Of a stretch of 64,000 nucleotides of DNA, positions 59,585-64,000 are shown piece after piece. Below the pieces are notes generated by a model that had not been told where the DNA came from, did no database searches, and was given only the letters and a program-made list of their open reading frames with translations. Each line of letters opens with the position of its first letter. Positions within the stretch are counted from its first letter, which is position 1. The stretch spans positions 124,001 through 188,000 of the forward strand of contig NW_024881785.1 in NCBI RefSeq assembly GCF_019059575.1, in the 5' to 3' direction. A program made the translations under genes and the position numbers. This DNA comes from Amphibalanus amphitrite (Eukaryota; Arthropoda; Thecostraca; Balanomorpha; Balanidae).

Positions 59585-61690
59585 GGTGTTCGATGACGCC
59601 TTGATGAAGGGTTAGTTGACACCTGTTCAGATGCTTAAAAATGGAACCTGATCAACGACACCTGTTCCGCGGGTTTACACTCGGGACAGGTGTAAAAATG
59701 TTTTCAGTGTAGGCAACAATCATTCCATTCAGATGAAAATCATTTTGATGGGCGTTGGGTTTCCGGGAAAGTAATGCGAGACTCGATGTCTCCTCCCTTT
59801 TTGTAACGGCGCCATGCGTGCCGCACCCAGCCCAGCCCACTGCTCCGGGCACCTGGGACGCCTCTCCCGCCGCCCCCGCGCCCTGCGCACATATCATCAA
59901 TAACGGGCGCTTTTATTAAGACGGCATCGACGCGCCACTTGATGTGCGACGCGGGACACAATTTACATGCGATAGATGGGAGCGTCGCGATTTATCATAG
60001 GCGCGTTACCATTACGGCGGTATCCCGGGGCCATTTTTCACCGTTACCCGGGGCACCAATGACAAGCGTGCCAAAAACAACCCAAATGCGACACTCAACA
60101 GTCATATGTGGATGTCGAAAAGCGTGATTTGTTAACACTTCAAAATTGTGACCTGTGAAACAACTGTGGTTAATGCTCTGTTCGCCGAACAGCGAGTTTA
60201 AGGAGTCGGGTTTGGGTGGTGGTTATGTCGTGAGTAATGACAAAATTAATCGACATGAGAATCTGGCTGGCGGCGTGGCGTGTACCATGCCGCTGCACTC
60301 GGACCTTTTATGATATGCAAATTACCTGTGGCAATTATCGCGGCGCCGTGTGCCGCCGGTAGAAACATATCACAAGTAGTTTCAGCAGTCCCCAACGTGC
60401 GCTGAATTATTTCCGCTTCAACTTCCCAGCAATTCAGCAGCGCATGACGCCCTGAGGCTAGACCAACCCTGCGGGGCCACCCAGCGCCGCCCCGGGCCCC
60501 TGCCGCCGACGCGACGTCGCAGCGGAAAGACACTGCATCTCTTCGCCTCTCAGACACAAAAAGTTCGACAGTTGCGATGTTCGTAAATGGATTTTTAATG
60601 AACGTCGAACGGGGCCCGCAAAGTTCCACTTGTCAGCGGACCGATCAGCAGGAAACCGTCACGGGAACAAAAGTAAAACGCCGAGACTCAGACGATGTTA
60701 TGACTACGCCGGATTGATCCCCAGGGCGGAATAGCAGTACTGATATCACAACTGTCAACTGTGTGGATAACCCCGTGGTGAGGCTGCGCAGACACCTCAT
60801 CAGAATTAATTCATAGCGTCATTTACAAGCCGCGAACCATCCCACTAAAAAAAAAACTCATCACACGAGCGTCACAAACGTGACATGTCCGGACAGGGGC
60901 GCATCACAAAAGTGACACCTCCGGACAGCCCGGGCGTCACGCGACCGGGACTTTCTTGCTCAGCCCGACACCGCGTCATCCGGCGGTGGTAGCCGCGGCG
61001 GCGGCGGGGCCGATTAATTTCGGTAATGAGCGCCGCGGCTGGCGGCCACTGGGAAAGGTCGCCGTGGTGTCAGTCAGCCGGCGGCCGGCGGCGTCACTGG
61101 CTGTGCCGGAAGCAGCGGTCAGCGGCGGCCTGTGTAATGGCGCCGGGCCGACTGGACGGCTCGCCAGTTCACAGCACGGCACCGCGCGCAGCTCCCACAC
61201 GACCTGTGACCCGGCCCTCTGTGAAAAGTGACCCGGCGATGGTGTGAAAAGTGACCCGGTCAGGTATGATGGGGTGACCTGGCGACGTGACGTGCTCAAC
61301 TGGTAATTAAAACGCGATATTTCCGCGGCGGCAACATTTCCACATCATGTTTTGAAAGTGGTACATCCTCCGTAGCATAACTATAGAGCTGTCACCGAGT
61401 CGGTGAAAAATAAAGCTAGAGAGGAGATTGCTGTGAATAAGCAATCCGTTATTTATTTTACAATAACGTACTTTTTTCGCGGATCTTCGCTCGCTCGCTG
61501 GATAGAACCTTTGACAATGGCCTGATATTTATCAGACTTGAAGGTAGCTGACAGTGTTGTATGTGGCTGCAAAGACGGCCTCTCTGCACTATCCCACACA
61601 CTGGGCTACTATCCGCAGCTATGCACCACTCGTCTCGCTCTCAGTCCGGCCATGCCGTGCGACTCAGAACATCGGGCATCTCCAGGCGGG
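59585..61690. other. noncoding stretch, no gene seen
   Basis: Mixed composition, with GC-rich patches at 59800-59890, 60470-60530 and 60960-61170. A perfect octamer ATGCAAAT at 60315-60322 lies within an AT-rich core (TTTTATGATATGCAAATTAC) flanked by CpG-rich DNA. Short repeats of GTGACCYGG occur at 61207-61280. No supported exon. Confidence 0.5.
60315..60322 (+). promoter_or_regulatory. POU octamer-type site ATGCAAAT with adjacent Hox/Cdx-like TTTATGA
   Basis: TTTTATGA and ATGCAAATTA lie side by side in a compact AT core inside GC-rich DNA. Motif-only inference. Confidence 0.3.
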
Positions 61691-61830
61691 GTCGTTCCAG
61701 GTGCTGGGTCTCTCCAGGTCGGTCGTTCCAGGCGCCGGGTCTCTCCAGGTCGGTCGTTCCAGGTGCCGGGCCTCTCCAGGCCGGTCGTTCCAGGTACCGG
61801 GTCCCTCCAGGCCGGTCGTTCCAGGCGCGA
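61691..61830 (+). repeat. 31-bp minisatellite, about 4.5 copies
   Basis: Four full 31-bp units and a partial one with core GTCGTTCCAGGYRCCGGGYC and TCTCCAGGYCG. The period is not a multiple of three, so each frame in turn reads a different short repeat. Confidence 0.92.
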
Positions 61831-64000
61831 CGGTGACAGAGCGCCAGGTCGCCGCCATCTGGCCCGCTGCATCCATCATCGTCGCCGGCTATCGCCATCA
61901 CGCCGCGCCGATATGACAGTCACCTATCAGAGCATCGCGCCGCGGCGGCGTCTCAGTCAACAAACGCTTCGTTAGAGCTGGCAGCACGACGGCCGCGCGG
62001 CACGTCTCCATCATAGAGGCCATCAATCGGACAACGATTGCCATCAAGCGCCAATCCCCGATTGGATCAGCCGGCAAAAACACCAACAAAGAACACACCA
62101 ATAAGGCCAATAAATCGGGCCGGCCGTGGTGTCTGCAGTCTGCCCCATCCTGTGTTAATCACCGACGACCGACGGCCGGCGGCGGACAGCGACGGACGGC
62201 AGCAGAGAGCCGCCGCGCGCGAGGAGCCCTCTCCCCTGCGCCGCGCCCCTGCCGGCGCCGCGCCGACTATTGACACCCTGCTCATTGCTATTCCCATCAA
62301 CTGTCCACCTCCCTCGTGCTCATTATTACTTCTTTCTTCTCCCATTTATCGGCGTTTCTATCATTGTTTCTATCTGCGGGGCGGCGGGGTCCGGCCGGCG
62401 GTGGATGGGGGCGCGACGCTCCCGGTAATGCCGCCGCACAGCCGACATGGGACTGAGATTGGCATGTCGTGTCGCGGCTTCCCGACCGCTCCCGGCTGAG
62501 GGGCGCTCGCCGGCCGGCATACAGCGCGCGCTTTGTCCGCCCGTCTGAGCCGGTATTGGCTCGGCGGCGACGTTAGTGGCGCTCCGGCGGCGTTCTCGGC
62601 GCCGTGACTGGTCGTCTGACGACCGGGAGCCGGCCGTTTCGGCTCTGGTGGCGTGGGAACGCCGGTGACCTGGCGCTGATGACGGCTCGTCCGACTCAAT
62701 AGGTGCTTCCAGCACACACGCATCCCGTCCGCCCTCGGCACACAGAGCTCCGCGCCGTCGCCGTCACTCCTCACAAGGGCGAGAATGCCACCCACTTGAA
62801 AACGGAGCGGTCTCTTCAGCAGATGACAGTATCACGCCGCTTCCATCTAGCCAGCGTTTCACGCAAAAAGCTCTGGTATGCGGTCACACTCGCATGTTTT
62901 CGGCGCCGGCCGAGCGCGTTTTTATCCATCCGGCACGATGTCAGGCGTGTTTTCTGGTGTAATAATCCTCCGCGCCCTACAGCCCACAAAATATGCTGAC
63001 GGAATATGGACAGCCGTGCTAAGCCGCTCACGTCAAACAACGAGTCCAGCGGGATTCATTACCTGCAACTTGGCCATCATGCCTGTTACATCCGCACGTA
63101 AGATTCATTCTGCTTTGACACGAAATTATTCTTGTAATCACAGCGCGCAAACATTCCGACGAAACAACAGACATCAGGCAATCATAGGTCTTGTGGCGAC
63201 TGTCCACGACACGAATATTACTGGCCTGACACGCTTCAGGGAGGCCTTAGGCTGGAACGCCCCGTCCTCAACGCATACTAGTGCGCGGTCGCCACTGGAA
63301 TGTGCGTCACTTTCGCCGTTCGGCGCGCCGCAGAACGCCGCAGAACGTCGCTCGCGGCGGCGCGGCGCGGTCAGAGCCCGGCCCGAAATCACCGTCCCAA
63401 ATGACACCCCGCTAATTAAGTGGAGCCGTGTGCGTCGCACGTCCAGAGCTGGGGTCACGGTGGGTCAGTCTCACCGCCCTAATGACCGGTGACACAGGGC
63501 TATTCGGAGAGCGACGCGCGACCGGCCGTGAGTTGTGAAGTGGGAGCGTTGGAGCTGGTGTTAGATGCAAGTCTCACTGGAAGCAGCCCGAGTGTTGAAG
63601 TTATGAGTCAAATACAGCAGTCTAAGAGTTGGAAACTCGTTAACATGACCATAATGCATTGGCTTCCGCCTTCTTTCAATTTCATGTATTGCGGAACAGC
63701 ATAAATGCAGGCGTTAACAACTATAGTTCGTTTTTTTTTTTCAAAAGGACGCTGGCTCCAAGCATGTTTTTCGAACAAGCACGTGTTTTAGCGAGCAAAA
63801 TGAGCAAAAACTGAACCTGAGAAAATCGAACGTCGACTAATCTTAACATGTGATTTCTTCCCGATAATTTCCATATGTGCGTTTTGGAACCAGATATGAG
63901 AATAGTGGTGACGTCATGCTGTCGAACATGTATTGCAATGTAACGTATAACTATCATGGACGGAACTGCTTACTCGATTATAAGCTCGGCAACAGTGAAA
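61831..64000. other. noncoding stretch, no gene seen
   Basis: GC-rich at 62160-62700 and 63300-63480, AT-rich at the end. The 204-codon frame at 62878-63492 has no recognised domain and overlaps minus-strand frames of similar composition. Confidence 0.5.

Noticed and set aside
1-64000. tRNA and rRNA genes
   Set aside because: I scanned for GGTTCGAATCC-type T-arm words and box A/B pairs and found none with a foldable acceptor stem. No rRNA-like sequence was recognised.

Overview
This is animal nuclear DNA: widely spaced exons with GT/AG introns, many small DNA-transposon remnants, LINE and Penelope-like debris, microsatellites and minisatellites, and no operons or ribosome-binding sites. CpG is not depleted. 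GC-rich blocks alternate with AT-rich spacers over most of 1-47 kb. This fits an invertebrate, and a crustacean is plausible, but the species cannot be fixed from the sequence.

Genes are few. (1) A minus-strand exon at 37850-37952 encodes a Cys-rich module (IRCT..xC.C..F.PG...MRTC..C.HGW..H) that I recognise as the N-terminal signature of basonuclin-type zinc-finger transcription factors. No C2H2 finger exon was found, so the rest of the gene should lie in long introns towards or beyond base 1. A phase-compatible candidate upstream exon is at 49313-49366. (2) A plus-strand gene at 55193-58915 has four exons with consistent phases and a probable poly(A) signal at 59227. It resembles the C-terminal part of the 'sterile alpha motif domain-containing protein 3-like' family, and its 5' end is not identified.

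Layout: 1-28 kb is GC-rich noncoding DNA with minisatellites and no supported exon. 28-30.3 kb holds a decayed Tc1/mariner-type transposon and a first Penelope-like fold-back. 30.3-47 kb is noncoding DNA around the basonuclin-like exon, with a short hAT-type MITE, a triple CRE-like repeat and several tandem repeats. 49-54.6 kb is a transposon cluster: a 3-kb element with 59-bp inverted termini, a LINE 3' fragment split by an hAT-type MITE, a second hAT-type MITE, a TTAA-flanked MITE and a second Penelope-like fold-back. 55-59 kb is the SAMD3-like gene, whose first intron carries another MITE. 59-64 kb is noncoding with two clean minisatellites.

The most interesting items are the two fold-back elements, which share one architecture (12-13-bp target duplication, one-sided tail, near-perfect inverted arms, hammerhead-like CTGANGA...GAAA core), and the candidate basonuclin 5' exon inside a transposon-bounded segment. 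An apparent excess of POU octamer sites across the presumed regulatory landscape is also worth testing. Most long open frames in the GC-rich blocks look spurious.
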